This document shows, piece by piece, positions 47,126-56,027 of a stretch of DNA of 64,000 bases. The notes under the pieces were generated by a model. That model was not told the origin of the DNA. It saw only the letters and a list, made by a program, of their open reading frames with translations, and ran no database searches. This DNA comes from Corynebacterium urogenitale (GTDB lineage Bacteria; Actinomycetota; Actinomycetes; Mycobacteriales; Mycobacteriaceae). Positions within the stretch are counted from its first letter, which is position 1; each line of letters opens with the position of its first letter. The position numbers and the translations under genes were made by a program. The stretch lies in contig NZ_CP045032.1 of assembly GCF_009026825.1 (NCBI RefSeq), positions 1,798,001 to 1,862,000 of the forward strand, given 5' to 3'.

Positions 47126-47938
47126 CTATCCTGAGTCACCTGCGAGGAGCGTTTGCTGGTCAACCAGGCCGTTCTTGAAAGCGAAGAGCACCGCATGGAC
47201 GCGGTCGCGGGAATCCGTTTTCAGGAGGACACGCCCCACGTGTGTCTTCACGGTGGGCAGAGAAATGTAGAGCTCCTCCGCGATCTCCTGGTTACTATAC
47301 CCGCGCGCCATGAGTACGAGGATCTCCTTTTCCCGCGGAGTCAGAGGATCGGGCAGCCCCAGGTCAGAGTTGGGGTCAGGCAGAGAAATGGAGTCTGCCG
47401 TATGTACGGCACCCGCAGCACCTCGAACTGAGGTCCCCTGCTGTGCCTCCGAGCGTCCGTCGAGATGGCCTTTGTCGCGCACCTGTCGAAGGAGACGAGC
47501 CGTTGCCTTCGGGCTGATCACGCCCACCGATTCACCCACCGTTCGCACGGCGCTGATGAGTTCCTCCGGATCGGCGTCCTTCAGCAAGAATCCACTGGCA
47601 CCAGCCTCGACGGACTTAAGGACATAGTTGTCCGTATCGAACGTCGTGAGCATCACGATTCTCGTGACTTCCCCCGCCGGCCCTACCGGCGCCAGCTCCA
47701 CCAACTGCTCCGTCGCTGAAATGCCATCCAACACGGGCATCTGCACATCCATGAGGATCACATCAACGGGCTGTGCTTGCCCCAGCTCGCACGCTTCCTT
47801 GCCGTTCTCGGCATGCCACCGCACCTCGATATCGTCCTGCGAATCGAGCACCAGGCCGAACCCTGCCCGCACCAGTTGTTGATCATCGACGAGTCCGACG
47901 GTTGTGGTCATGCTCCTGTCAGTCACCGCATCGCTCAT
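47126..47938 (-). CDS. NarL/LuxR-type response regulator
   Basis: A 270-residue regulator. The receiver domain has DDQQ near the N-terminus, the phospho-acceptor in ILMDVQMPVLDG and K in FLLKDADPEEL. The C-terminal LuxR helix-turn-helix runs LTPREKEILVLMARGYSNQEIAEELYISLPTVKTHV in two pieces. The linker between them is unusually long, about 45 residues (Gly/Ser/Asp-rich), against 10-20 in most NarL regulators. ATG 47938 is preferred; GTG 47947 and ATG 47911 are alternatives. It lies downstream of its kinase and upstream of the ABC exporter. Confidence 0.9.
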   Translation of the reverse strand: MSDAVTDRSMTTTVGLVDDQQLVRAGFGLVLDSQDDIEVRWHAENGKEACELGQAQPVDVILMDVQMPVLDGISATEQLVELAPVGPAGEVTRIVMLTTFDTDNYVLKSVEAGASGFLLKDADPEELISAVRTVGESVGVISPKATARLLRQVRDKGHLDGRSEAQQGTSVRGAAGAVHTADSISLPDPNSDLGLPDPLTPREKEILVLMARGYSNQEIAEELYISLPTVKTHVGRVLLKTDSRDRVHAVLFAFKNGLVDQQTLLAGDSG

Positions 47939-48052
47939 GGTTGCCACTCTATTAGCCTCACGACAGTAACTATGAAGTAACTCGGACTTTGCCTGCCACG
48001 AGTAATGTGCTTGGCGCTTGCTCCCCTCCCAGCGGATACTCGCCCAGTAGCG

Positions 48053-49249
48053 TTACTTTCCCAGTGGCAAAGTCGCCGTCACATTCCAGCCGCCAGCGTA
48101 AATCAGCGATGGCCCCCACGACGCTGAACCTCCGTGCACGCGCACGCGCTCAGCAATACCTGTCAGACCACGGCCCGTACCTTCCACTCGCTCCTCACCC
48201 GGCCGGTTGTCCACGGACACGCGTACCGAGCCCTTCTCCCACTCGATGGCCAGCGAAACCTCAACGGCACCAGCGTGTTTCATCACATTCGTCAGTGACT
48301 CCTGAACCACACGGTAGACAGTGAGGTCACGCACCTCGTCCAGCGGCTTGGGCTCACCCACCACCTTGTAGTTCACGGTGAGTCCGTTGCGCTTGGCGTC
48401 GTGCACAAGGTCCGGAATTCCCTCCACGCCGGGGGCGACAGAAACATCGCGCTCATCCGCGCTGCCGTCGTGAAGGACGGACAGGAGAGAACGCATCTGG
48501 GCAAGCGCGTCACGACCACGTTCGGCAATGGTATCCAAGGCCTCGATCGCCTTGTCCGGATCCTTCTTACCGGCATACCGACCACCATCTGCTTGCGCGA
48601 TCACGACCGTGAGGGAATGCGCCACGATATCGTGCATTTCACGGGCAATGCGGTTGCGTTCGGAGACCGTCGCCAACTCCGCGCGCGCAGCTAGTGTCTC
48701 GATCCGCTCATTTTGCCGAGCTGTCTGTCGCCCAATGAGACCCGCAAGCGAAATACTCACCACGACGAGCATGCCGACAACAGCCATGACCGACATGACC
48801 TCTCGCGGATCATTACTAACCTGTCCGTAGAATCTCTCCAGCCACAACGACCAACCGAGAGCTGCAAAAGACCCGACGAGGAGAGCCCCTAGCCAGCATT
48901 TCGTGTAACGACGAGTGAAGGCGACGATGTACCAGGCCTCGTAACAAACAATCAGATAGCACAGAACGTAGGCGTACTTGGCGGAAGCACCAATGCACGC
49001 CAGGCCGAAAGCCGTACACAAGAGGCCCAGACCAGGTTTCCAGCGCTGCAGCAATAACCCACAGAAAGCAAAAAAGAGCCCCGGGAAGAACAGAGCATCG
49101 AGCCATGTCTGCCCCACCCATTCCGCATAACTGGAAGCAACCGAAAGGCCGAGGAAAACGAACAGCACAACCTGAATGACGAACTGCACCCAGAGGTTGG
49201 AGTCCCGCCACCAAGTGCCCGTAGTGGCTTGCGGAAAGATCTTCGACAT
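48053..49249 (-). CDS. Sensor histidine kinase, NarL-system type (HisKA_3)
   Basis: A 398-residue kinase. The N-terminal 170 residues contain five or six membrane helices with short loops, so the input is probably sensed within the membrane. A coiled region leads to the phosphorylated His in REMHDIVAHSLTVV; the ATPase shows VVQESLTNVMKHA (N box) and GTGRGLTGIAERV (G box). Intramembrane kinases of this class often answer envelope stress or drugs and control adjacent ABC exporters. It is the first gene of the kinase-regulator-ABC unit; 114 nt separate it from the regulator gene. Confidence 0.9.
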   Translation of the reverse strand: MSKIFPQATTGTWWRDSNLWVQFVIQVVLFVFLGLSVASSYAEWVGQTWLDALFFPGLFFAFCGLLLQRWKPGLGLLCTAFGLACIGASAKYAYVLCYLIVCYEAWYIVAFTRRYTKCWLGALLVGSFAALGWSLWLERFYGQVSNDPREVMSVMAVVGMLVVVSISLAGLIGRQTARQNERIETLAARAELATVSERNRIAREMHDIVAHSLTVVIAQADGGRYAGKKDPDKAIEALDTIAERGRDALAQMRSLLSVLHDGSADERDVSVAPGVEGIPDLVHDAKRNGLTVNYKVVGEPKPLDEVRDLTVYRVVQESLTNVMKHAGAVEVSLAIEWEKGSVRVSVDNRPGEERVEGTGRGLTGIAERVRVHGGSASWGPSLIYAGGWNVTATLPLGK

Positions 49250-49310
49250 AGCAACACAGCTTATGGGTTAGCGCCGCCTGGTGCGTCCACCTCCAGTATG
49301 ATTAGCCCCC

Positions 49311-50390
49311 ATGGCTGATGTTAACTTCGACCACGTGTACATCCAGTACCCAGGTGCCGACCGCCCCACGGTGAAGGATCTCAACCTGCACATTGCGGAC
49401 GGTGAATTCCTCGTCTTGGTTGGCCCCTCGGGTTGCGGAAAATCCACAACCTTGCGCGCGCTGGCGGGTTTGGAGGACACTACCGGCGGCCAGATCTCCA
49501 TTGGTGGTCAAGACGTCACCGGCACGGAGCCGAAGGAACGCGATATTGCGATGGTCTTTCAGGACTATGCGCTCTACCCGCATATGACCGTGGCGGAAAA
49601 CATGGGCTTTGCGCTCAAGGTCGCGAAGACTCCAAAGGATGAGATCGACACGCGAGTCAACAAGGCTGCGGAGACTCTCGGCCTGACAGAATTCCTCGAG
49701 CGCAAGCCGAAGGATCTCTCCGGCGGTCAGCGCCAGCGCGTAGCCATGGGCCGAGCAATCGTCCGTGAGCCACAGGTCTTCCTCATGGATGAGCCTCTAT
49801 CCAACTTGGATGCGAAGTTGCGTGTGCAGACCCGCGCGCAGATCGTGAAGTTGCAGTCCAACTTGGGCGTGACCACCGTGTACGTGACCCACGACCAGGT
49901 CGAAGCGATGACCATGGGCGACCGCGTGGCAGTGCTCAACCATGGCGAGTTGCAGCAAGTTGACGACCCTAAGGTTCTTTACGACCGCCCGGTGAATGCT
50001 TTCGTCGCAGGGTTCATTGGTTCCCCTTCGATGAACCTGCTCAAGATCCATGGTGGGCTGGACGGCTGGAACTTCAGAGTTCCCGAGAGCCACGGTGATA
50101 AAGATGTGATCCTCGGCGTACGACCTGAGGGCTTGACCATTGTTCACGAAGCAGCTTCTGAGCAGGCGGACTCGGTAGCGGGCGCGGGTGTGCGCGGCAC
50201 CGTGGATATGGTCGAAGAACTCGGCGCGGACTCCTATGTCTATGTTAATACAGAGTTTGGTCAGTTGATTGCGCGCGGTGGTGCTTCCCGCTCTACTCCT
50301 CAGATCGGTTCGGCCGTGCGCGTTCATCTCCATAACGACGCCACGCTTCACTTCTTCGATGCGGAAACCGAACGCCGAATTGATGGCTAA
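49311..50390 (+). CDS. tusK: Sugar ABC transporter ATPase (TusK/SugC/MsmK type)
   Basis: A 359-residue ATPase of the maltose/trehalose type. Walker A is GPSGCGKST (about 39-47), signature LSGGQRQRVAMGRAI, Walker B FLMDEPLSNLDAKLR, and H in YVTHDQ. The C-terminal third is the OB/TOBE regulatory domain (ILGVRPEGL). In C. glutamicum the syntenic system TusFGK2-E takes up trehalose; the mycobacterial relative LpqY-SugABC recycles trehalose released from mycolate transfer. Assignment to trehalose is from synteny and family, not from binding residues. Confidence 0.85.
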   Translation: MADVNFDHVYIQYPGADRPTVKDLNLHIADGEFLVLVGPSGCGKSTTLRALAGLEDTTGGQISIGGQDVTGTEPKERDIAMVFQDYALYPHMTVAENMGFALKVAKTPKDEIDTRVNKAAETLGLTEFLERKPKDLSGGQRQRVAMGRAIVREPQVFLMDEPLSNLDAKLRVQTRAQIVKLQSNLGVTTVYVTHDQVEAMTMGDRVAVLNHGELQQVDDPKVLYDRPVNAFVAGFIGSPSMNLLKIHGGLDGWNFRVPESHGDKDVILGVRPEGLTIVHEAASEQADSVAGAGVRGTVDMVEELGADSYVYVNTEFGQLIARGGASRSTPQIGSAVRVHLHNDATLHFFDAETERRIDG

Positions 50391-50445
50391 CCAGCAGATT
50401 TCCTGCCACTGTGCCCCGAATGCGGGGTAAGCGATCACAACTCGA

Positions 50446-50473
50446 ACCCCCGCACACTTGGGATAGCGGGGGT
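50446..50473 (+). terminator. Hairpin after tusK
   Basis: ACCCCCGC (50446-50453) pairs with GCGGGGGT (50466-50473). A second small CCCC/GGGG hairpin lies at 50414-50427. There is no clear T-run. It could attenuate read-through from tusK into tusE, which has its own start signals further on. Confidence 0.45.
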
Positions 50474-50578
50474 ATTCAGCCACGAAACAGTTGAGCCATA
50501 ACGTGGGTGCTGGGGCGAAACGTAGCTAACATTATCCGTTAACAAGCGTCTAACAAGAGGATGAAAGAGGCTCAACGT

Positions 50579-51832
50579 ATGGCTCTTCAGCACAAGAAGC
50601 TCTTCGCAGTCCTGGCTGTCTCCGGCCTGACCTTGGCTGCCTGCTCCGACTCCGGTGACGGTGGCAATGGCGGCGACGTCACCAACACGGATGGCCGCGG
50701 CGAAATCACCTTCGCGATGGGTAAGAACGATACGGGCAAGTTGCGCCCGATCATCGACAAGTGGAACGAAAAACACCCGGACGAGAAGGTCAACCTGCAG
50801 GAGCTCGCTGGCGAGGCCGATGCCCAGCGCGACACTCTTGTGCAATCCCTCCAGGCCGGTTCCTCCGACATTGACGTGATGGCGCTGGACGTTGTCTGGA
50901 CCGCGCAGTTCGCTGCCAATGGCTGGCTCGCACCTCTCGAGGGTGACCTGTCGGTGGAGACCGACGGCCTACTGCCGGCAACCGTGGAGTCCGCCACCTA
51001 CAACGACAAGCTCTACGCTCTACCGCAGAATACGAATGCCCAACTGCTCTTCCGGAACACGGAGCTTGTTAAGGACGCCCCTGAGAACTGGGATGACCTC
51101 GTCAAGGCCTGCGAAGCCGTGAAGAATCAGGACTGCTTGACCATGACGCTAAAGCAGTACGAGGGCCTGACTGTGTCCACCGCTGCCTTCATGGACGGCT
51201 GGGGTGGCGGCATCCTGGACGACCAGGGCAACCCGACCGTGACCTCTGACGAGTCCCGCGAGGGCCTGCAGGCGCTCGTGGATGCCTACAAGGATGGCAC
51301 CATCTCCAAGTCCTCTACCGGTGCAACGGAGGAGGAGACTAACCTCGCATTCGTCGGTGGCAACACCGCCATGGCTGTCAACTGGCCATACATGTACGAC
51401 AACGCCGTCGCGGAAGATTCCGCCATCAAGGACAAGGTCGAGGTTTCTCCACTGGTCGGTAAGGACGGAGTGGGTGTCTCCACCCTCGGCGGCTACAACA
51501 ACGGCATCAACATCAACTCCAAGAACAAGGCCACCGCACTGGACTTCATCCAGTTCATCATCAGCGAGGAGAACCAGAAGTCCTTCGCTGAGCAATCCTT
51601 CCCACCGGTGCTCGCCTCCATCTACGATGATGCACAGCTGCAGGAGCAGTTCCCTTACCTCGAGGCTCTGAAGAAGTCCTTGGAGAACGCCAAGCCACGC
51701 CCTGCATCTCCGCAGTACGATTCCCTCTCCAAGGCCGTGATGGACAATTCCACCGCAGCTCTGACCGGTGACACCTCGGTGGAGGATGCCACCACCGAGA
51801 TGGAAAAGGCCATCCAGAACACCCAAGGCTAG
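50579..51832 (+). CDS. tusE: Trehalose-type ABC transporter solute-binding lipoprotein
   Basis: A 417-residue lipoprotein with signal MALQHKKLFAVLAV and lipobox LTLAA-C22, then an acidic Gly-rich spacer and an extracellular solute-binding domain (family 1) with ADAQRDTLVQSLQAGSSDIDV, LDVVWTAQFAANGWL and GGNTAMAVNWPY. ATG 50579 is preferred, as AAAGAGG is 9 nt before it and the signal peptide is then of standard form; ATG 50561 would add six residues. A strong hairpin follows the gene, so it is probably made in excess over the permeases, as is usual for binding proteins. Confidence 0.87.
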   Translation: MALQHKKLFAVLAVSGLTLAACSDSGDGGNGGDVTNTDGRGEITFAMGKNDTGKLRPIIDKWNEKHPDEKVNLQELAGEADAQRDTLVQSLQAGSSDIDVMALDVVWTAQFAANGWLAPLEGDLSVETDGLLPATVESATYNDKLYALPQNTNAQLLFRNTELVKDAPENWDDLVKACEAVKNQDCLTMTLKQYEGLTVSTAAFMDGWGGGILDDQGNPTVTSDESREGLQALVDAYKDGTISKSSTGATEEETNLAFVGGNTAMAVNWPYMYDNAVAEDSAIKDKVEVSPLVGKDGVGVSTLGGYNNGININSKNKATALDFIQFIISEENQKSFAEQSFPPVLASIYDDAQLQEQFPYLEALKKSLENAKPRPASPQYDSLSKAVMDNSTAALTGDTSVEDATTEMEKAIQNTQG

Positions 51833-51912
51833 GCACACCCCGGACATCCAGTGTCGACATGAGATCCGCCATAGGATCTCACTTCGATACCTAGCATGGT
51901 GTGAATACTGTC

Positions 51913-51953
51913 AACTCCCCGAAGACCGCAATGCCAGTCCGCGGGGAGTTTTC
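51913..51953 (+). terminator. Terminator/attenuator between tusE and tusF
   Basis: AACTCCCCG (51913-51921) pairs with CGGGGAGTT (51942-51950), followed by TTCTTT. It is a standard Rho-independent signal inside the transporter locus, likely to lower permease expression relative to the binding protein. Confidence 0.85.
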
Positions 51954-52042
51954 TTTATCCCAATCCCTTGCGCTGTCTTGCCACTATGAGATTGTGTAAT
52001 GGATCACTAGCACCAACCTCTCGAAATGAGACAGGAGTTCAC

Positions 52043-53182
52043 GTGTCTACGACAAGCACACAAACGGCTCCGCCCGCGCCAAAGAAGAAGCGTGACTGGC
52101 GGCCGCTGTGGCTCGTTGGCCCCTCGATGATTCTGCTGGCCATCGTCATCGGCTACCCGGTCATCCGCGCTATCTGGCTGTCCTTCCAAGCTGACAAGCA
52201 CCTCGATCCCGATACCGGCATGTTCGTCGAAGGCGGATTCGCAGGTCTACAGCACTACCTGTACTGGATCACCAACCGCTGCATGACCCCCTCCGGCCAG
52301 GTCACAGAGTGTGCCGCGGGACAGCTGGCAACGGACTTCTGGCCAGCGCTGAAGATCACGCTGTTCTTCGTGGTTGTGACAGTCTCCTTGGAAACACTAT
52401 TGGGACTGTGGATGGCGCTCGTGATGAACCGGAGCTTCCTCGGCCGTGGACTGCTGCGTGCTGCGGTGCTGGTTCCCTGGGCTATTCCCACCGCCGTGAC
52501 CGCGAAGCTCTGGCAGTTCATTTTCGCTGACCAGGGCATCATCAACTCCATCCTCGGATCGGACATCGCCTGGACCACAGACCCGTGGGCCGCGCGTTTT
52601 GCTGTCATCATTGCAGATGTGTGGAAGACCGCACCGTTCATGGCGCTGCTCATCCTCGCGGGCCTGCAAATGGTACCGAGTGGCGTCTACGAGGCCGCCC
52701 GCGTAGACGGCGCCTCCAAGTGGCAGCAGTTCACTAAGATCACCCTTCCACTGATCAAGCCCGCCCTAATGGTCGCCATCCTCTTCCGCACCCTGGATGC
52801 GCTGCGCATGTATGACCTTCCGGTGATCATGATCTCCGAGTCCTCCAACTCCCCTACCGCCGTGATCTCGCAGCTGGTCATCACCGGCACAAAGCAAGGC
52901 AACTACAACTCCGCCTCTGCCATGTCCACCCTGATCTTCCTGCTCATCTTCAGCATCGCTTTCATCATGGTGAAGTTCCTCGGGGCCGACGTCAGCGGTA
53001 CGCAAAACATGCCAAAGTCCACCAAAAAGGGCTCCCGGTGGCGTCGGACAAAGAAGGAACAGGAAGGCAAGGAAAGGCCAGACAAGACGGGAGCAGAGGC
53101 GCAGACCCAGGCTGAGCACGTTGCAGCAACGAGCTCGGGAGTCGAATTCCTCGACGCAACGAAGGCAGGAGCAGCACGATGA
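52043..53182 (+). CDS. tusF: Sugar ABC transporter permease (MalF type)
   Basis: A 379-residue permease with six main helices and the EAA loop YEAARVDGASKWQQF for ATPase docking. The start is GTG 52043 with AGGAGTT upstream; an earlier start at 51968 would run through the intergenic hairpin side. About 65 residues after the last helix form a charged Lys/Glu/Gln-rich tail (from GADVSGTQNMPK onward), which most MalF-type permeases lack. The stop overlaps the next start (ATGA). Confidence 0.87.
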   Translation: MSTTSTQTAPPAPKKKRDWRPLWLVGPSMILLAIVIGYPVIRAIWLSFQADKHLDPDTGMFVEGGFAGLQHYLYWITNRCMTPSGQVTECAAGQLATDFWPALKITLFFVVVTVSLETLLGLWMALVMNRSFLGRGLLRAAVLVPWAIPTAVTAKLWQFIFADQGIINSILGSDIAWTTDPWAARFAVIIADVWKTAPFMALLILAGLQMVPSGVYEAARVDGASKWQQFTKITLPLIKPALMVAILFRTLDALRMYDLPVIMISESSNSPTAVISQLVITGTKQGNYNSASAMSTLIFLLIFSIAFIMVKFLGADVSGTQNMPKSTKKGSRWRRTKKEQEGKERPDKTGAEAQTQAEHVAATSSGVEFLDATKAGAAR

Positions 53183-53997
53183 AAACATTCCGCAACTACG
53201 CTGCCGTAGTCCTCATCCTCATCTGGGGCCTCGCGCCCTTCTACTGGATGGTCGTCACCGCGTTTCGGCACAAAGACCACACATTCTCCACGAACCCGCT
53301 GCCAAGCCACTTCACGCTGGACAACTTCAAGGACGCTCTGGCAACGGACGCTGGCAACAACTTCCTCCGCGCGATCGGCAACTCCCTCATCATCAGCCTC
53401 GCCACAACGCTGATCGCTCTGGCCGTGGGAGTCTTTACCGCCTACGCGCTGGCGAGAGTGGACTTCCGCGGCAAGGGACTCGTCACCGGCATTATCTTGG
53501 CCGCATCCATGTTTCCCGGTATCGCGCTGGTCACCCCACTGTTCCAGCTGTTTTCCCGCATCGAATGGATCGGCACCTACCAGGCGCTCATCATCCCGAA
53601 CATCTCCTTCGTGCTGCCGCTGACCGTGTACACGCTGACGAGCTTCTTCCGCGAGCTGCCGTGGAAATTGGAGGAAGCCGCCCGCGTGGACGGGGCTTCC
53701 CGCTCCCTCGCCTTCCGCAAAGTGATCCTGCCGCTGGCAGCACCCGCGATGTTCACCACCGCGATCTTGGCTTTCATCGCCACGTGGAACGAGTTCATGC
53801 TGGCCAAGCAGCTATCCACCCCAGAATCAGAGCCGGTGACCGTAGCGATCGCCCGATTCTCCGGAGCATCCGCCTACGAATTCCCCTACGCAGCGACGAT
53901 GGCTGCCGGTGCACTCGTCACTGTGCCGCTGGTGATCATGGTGCTCATCTTCCAGCGCCGCATCGTCTCCGGTTTGACCGCAGGCGGCGTGAAGTAG
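53179..53997 (+). CDS. tusG: Sugar ABC transporter permease (MalG type)
   Basis: A 272-residue inner-membrane permease, the second half of the transport channel. It has a helix at about 5-25, the NFLRAIGNSLIISLATT region, and EAA loop EEAARVDGASRSLAF. The ATG overlaps the tusF stop by 4 nt, so the pair is translationally coupled, as expected for a heterodimer. Confidence 0.88.
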   Translation: MKTFRNYAAVVLILIWGLAPFYWMVVTAFRHKDHTFSTNPLPSHFTLDNFKDALATDAGNNFLRAIGNSLIISLATTLIALAVGVFTAYALARVDFRGKGLVTGIILAASMFPGIALVTPLFQLFSRIEWIGTYQALIIPNISFVLPLTVYTLTSFFRELPWKLEEAARVDGASRSLAFRKVILPLAAPAMFTTAILAFIATWNEFMLAKQLSTPESEPVTVAIARFSGASAYEFPYAATMAAGALVTVPLVIMVLIFQRRIVSGLTAGGVK

Positions 53998-53998
53998 C

Positions 53999-54202
53999 GT
54001 GGTCGCCGATCCAGATGCCAAGCGCAAGAAGCTCGTGTGGGAATCTATCCTCGGGTTCGTGGGCTTCTTCACCTTCATGGCGTTGCTCAACGCGATCTGG
54101 AATATCTTCCAGCCTGAGCCGGCAATCTTTCCTTCGGTGATCCTAGTGATTTTCTTGGCCCTCACCGCTCTCGCATGGAAGGGCTACTCCCGCTACCGGT
54201 AG
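53999..54202 (+). CDS. Small two-helix membrane protein next to tusG
   Basis: A 67-residue protein with a basic N-terminus (ADPDAKRKKLVWES) and two hydrophobic helices (about 18-36 and 43-60), ending KGYSRYR. The GTG start comes 1 nt after the tusG stop (TAGCGTG), so it is very probably part of the operon. The C. glutamicum trehalose locus also carries a small membrane protein gene (cg0833), but at another position; whether they correspond cannot be told from sequence. Its role, perhaps as an accessory subunit, is unknown. Confidence 0.65.
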   Translation: MVADPDAKRKKLVWESILGFVGFFTFMALLNAIWNIFQPEPAIFPSVILVIFLALTALAWKGYSRYR

Positions 54203-54221
54203 CAGCGGCTGTTGCGGATTC

Positions 54222-54884
54222 TCACTGATCCCAACTGGAGTTCTCGCTAGGCCCCAACCAGTCCCACAACATGGCCGACTCACTGCTCATTGGTTCGCCA
54301 CACTCTTCAGAGAATCTCTCATGAGTAAGTAGCAGCTGGTCACCGCTCTTGAACGGCACCCCGCGCACGATGCGTTCCCCGCGGACCTTGTGCAGGGTGT
54401 AGAGATCGGCTTCCGCCTCGCGGTGTTGCCAGTTGTCTGGCGCATCGTGCAAGCGAACGTGGAGCGTGATCACGCTCTCCGTAATTTCTTGTGCAGCGCC
54501 TCCACCCTCGCTCTCGGTCGCCGTGTTACCCGCGCCCGCGACATTGCTAGCACCGAGCTTCGGCTCTGTTGCGACTGTCTGCAGCCACGGCGACGGATGC
54601 GCTTCCACTTCCCCTGGCTTAGCGCCGACAACCTCGTCGACCACACCGTTGAACGGCTCGTCCGCCTCGAACACGCTGAGCAATTCGCCGTCCTGCTTCA
54701 TCTCGAAGCTGGAGATGGATTGCCCACAGGTATCAATAATGGCCCGTAGATTGCCCTCGGCATCGAGATGCAGCCCCGCCTCACCCGCATAGACGTGCTC
54801 ACGTGGCCACAGCAGCACGAGCGATGCCACCACAAGGGCTAGCACGCTCACAGTGGCCACGAGGGCCTTTTTACTGAGGATCAT
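54222..54884 (-). CDS. Hypothetical exported or membrane-anchored protein
   Basis: A 220-residue protein with a basic start (MILSKKAL), one hydrophobic helix (about 7-26) and an acidic extracytoplasmic domain with two cysteines (one in DTCGQ, one in EECGEP) that may form a disulfide. A Gly/Ala/Glu-rich low-complexity stretch (ASNVAGAGNTATESEGGGA) sits in the middle. No family is recognised. It is convergent with the small membrane protein gene. ATG 54884 is chosen, because upstream codons are not signal-like. Confidence 0.6.
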   Translation of the reverse strand: MILSKKALVATVSVLALVVASLVLLWPREHVYAGEAGLHLDAEGNLRAIIDTCGQSISSFEMKQDGELLSVFEADEPFNGVVDEVVGAKPGEVEAHPSPWLQTVATEPKLGASNVAGAGNTATESEGGGAAQEITESVITLHVRLHDAPDNWQHREAEADLYTLHKVRGERIVRGVPFKSGDQLLLTHERFSEECGEPMSSESAMLWDWLGPSENSSWDQ

Positions 54885-54990
54885 GCTCGCAATGCTACCT
54901 TGGCACCGATGCCCAGTTATTCCCCAAAATTGCCCCATCCGGACCCACTTCGGTCCCTTATCAGGGCATTTCCGATCACGTCAGCGCTAC

Positions 54991-55851
54991 TTAGAAGCGC
55001 ACCTTCTTCTCGTAGACCAGGCTGCCGTTGACAAAGCGGGTGAGGAAGCCCGGCGACATGTGGCTGGATCCCAGCAGTAGCGAAGGCTGCACGCCAACCG
55101 GATGGTGCACCTTCGCTGGCACACCACGCCCCTTGGATACGGCCTTGAAAATCACATCCGCCACATCCTGCGGTGTGTTGTGCACGCCGAGGCGAGTCAT
55201 ACCAACGGTTCGGTCGTTGGCAATCATATTGGTGTTCGCATACAGCGGGAGGATGTCGGAGACCTGGATGCCGTGGCCATCCCACTCCACCTCCAGCGCC
55301 TCCGTGATGCCACGAACAGCGAACTTCGTCGCCGAGTAGGTTGCCATATCCGGCGTGCCGTAAATCGACGCCGCACTGCACAAGTTCACCAGGTGCGCAC
55401 CCTTGTTCTTCGTCTTGCCCGACGCCGCCAGCTTCAGATACGGGAACGCCGCCCGCGCACCGTACAGCACTCCCTTGACGTTAATATCCACCAGGCGACC
55501 ATCGGCTTCGAAGCTGCCCTTTTCGATGAAATCGCCCGCGTACAGCACGCCCGCATTATTGACGAGAACGTTGATCGCGCCATCGTGTGCTTCAGCAAAC
55601 TCCGCGAGCACGCTCTCCCAAGCCTCGGGATCACGCACATCCAGAGCGCCCCACGTCACATTCGGCACTGAGTCCGCCCACGCTTCGAGTTTCTCTGTAT
55701 CCACGTCGTAGGCACCCACAGACCAACCAGCCTTCGCGAAAGTCTCCGCGATGGTGCGGCCAAAGCCTTGGGCGGCGCCAGTAACAACAATTGATCCACC
55801 AGCGAGCTGGTTAGATCGGAATTTCGACAGATACTTTTTCGGTGCAAACAT
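54991..55851 (-). CDS. Short-chain dehydrogenase/reductase
   Basis: A 286-residue classical SDR. It contains TGAAQGFGRTIA (cofactor loop), DVDTEK after beta-2 (acidic residue suggesting NAD preference), NNAG, and the catalytic YSATK with Ser upstream in LCSAASIYG. The C-terminal 40 residues are basic and may touch membrane. ATG 55851 (MFAPKKYLSKF) is chosen; 28 extra codons upstream are implausible. The substrate is unknown; relatives act on lipids or retinol-like alcohols. It is divergent from the symporter gene. Confidence 0.87.
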   Translation of the reverse strand: MFAPKKYLSKFRSNQLAGGSIVVTGAAQGFGRTIAETFAKAGWSVGAYDVDTEKLEAWADSVPNVTWGALDVRDPEAWESVLAEFAEAHDGAINVLVNNAGVLYAGDFIEKGSFEADGRLVDINVKGVLYGARAAFPYLKLAASGKTKNKGAHLVNLCSAASIYGTPDMATYSATKFAVRGITEALEVEWDGHGIQVSDILPLYANTNMIANDRTVGMTRLGVHNTPQDVADVIFKAVSKGRGVPAKVHHPVGVQPSLLLGSSHMSPGFLTRFVNGSLVYEKKVRF

Positions 55852-56027
55852 AGGCTCATTATTGCGCACTCGTGGCGTCGGGCAAGAGGAAAGAAAGAAA
55901 AAGGCACCGCCACAGCCGGAAGAATCACACAACAATGGGTGACCCCCACGAATCGCTCATCATTACCAGTGATTTGGCATGTCGCGATAACCTTTCCAAA
56001 AGAGACCCCAATCACCCGTGGAGCGCA

